Source: Photorhabdus namnaonensis
GTDB lineage: Bacteria; Pseudomonadota; Gammaproteobacteria; Enterobacterales; Enterobacteriaceae
Assembly (NCBI RefSeq): GCF_001684335.1
Contig: NZ_LOIC01000042.1
Location: 23,248-57,544 of the forward strand
Direction of reading: 5' to 3'
DNA: 34,297 nucleotides
Below are positions 34,240 through 34,297 of the stretch, piece by piece. A model generated the notes under the pieces. The model made no database searches and had not been told where the DNA came from. It worked only from the letters and a program-made list of their open reading frames with translations. A program made the translations under genes and the position numbers. Numbering within the stretch: position 1 is the stretch's first letter; the number at the start of each line of letters is the position of its first letter.

Positions 34240-34297
34240 CAAACAGACTACTTATTTGCTCATAACAAGATCAATAAGGCTGGAAAATCAGCATATA
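34141..34297 (+). repeat. 307-bp tandem unit, copy 2 (cut by the window edge)
   Basis: 154 of 157 bases agree with 33834-33990. The 74-bp insert within it (34148-34221) has inverted repeats CAACGCG/CGCGTTG (34167-34173, 34184-34190) and GCCC/GGGC (34191-34194, 34198-34201) and would fold as RNA. The window ends in the spacer just before the place where a third tyrT-type promoter would be expected. Confidence 0.88.

Overview
The window is a chromosomal segment of a gammaproteobacterium of the order Enterobacterales. It is most likely Photorhabdus, with Xenorhabdus as the alternative. The gene order follows the Escherichia coli trp-tonB-cls-opp-hns-galU-purU-tyrT region in the opposite orientation. 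The moderately AT-rich sequence, a full ERIC element, two tandem oppA genes ahead of oppBCDF and two Ail/OmpX porins point to the insect-pathogen genera. The genus is an inference; protein family calls come from recognised motifs and remembered homologues, with no database search.

Layout. 1-4110: distal trp operon (trpD 3' part, trpCF, trpB, trpA). 4147-5997: ompW with a perfect FNR box upstream, then yciC. 5998-10862: a 5-kb accessory block lying between yciC and yciB, which are neighbours in E. coli. It holds two duplicated Ail/OmpX genes, a TumE-TumA-type toxin-antitoxin pair and a SulP transporter. 11007-11133: ERIC element. 11201-15430: yciB, yciA, tonB, yciY, clsA, yciU. 15570-22927: oligopeptide permease operon read on the minus strand (oppA2, oppA1, oppB, oppC, oppD, oppF). 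23483-25290: ychE, a small remnant of adhE, and tdk. 25936-29974: hns, then a minus-strand galU-ugd-epimerase cluster for UDP-sugar supply to surface polysaccharides. 30356-32912: rssB (without rssA), ychJ, purU. 32913-34297: a rearranged tyrosine tRNA locus with an inserted hicAB toxin-antitoxin module.

The most unusual part is the right end. Two tyrT-like promoters and three copies of the 3' end of tRNA-Tyr are visible. The one nearly complete tRNA-Tyr is split by 74 bp in its T loop. Removing those 74 bp restores exactly 85 nt, the normal tRNA-Tyr length, but the tRNA also carries damaging substitutions. A 307-bp unit is repeated in tandem and runs off the window edge. hicAB sits inside this array with one boundary exactly at the T arm, the usual integrase target in tRNA genes. 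This recalls the rtT repeats of the E. coli tyrT operon but has its own structure. The other notable trace is the loss of adhE down to its last codons and its terminator.
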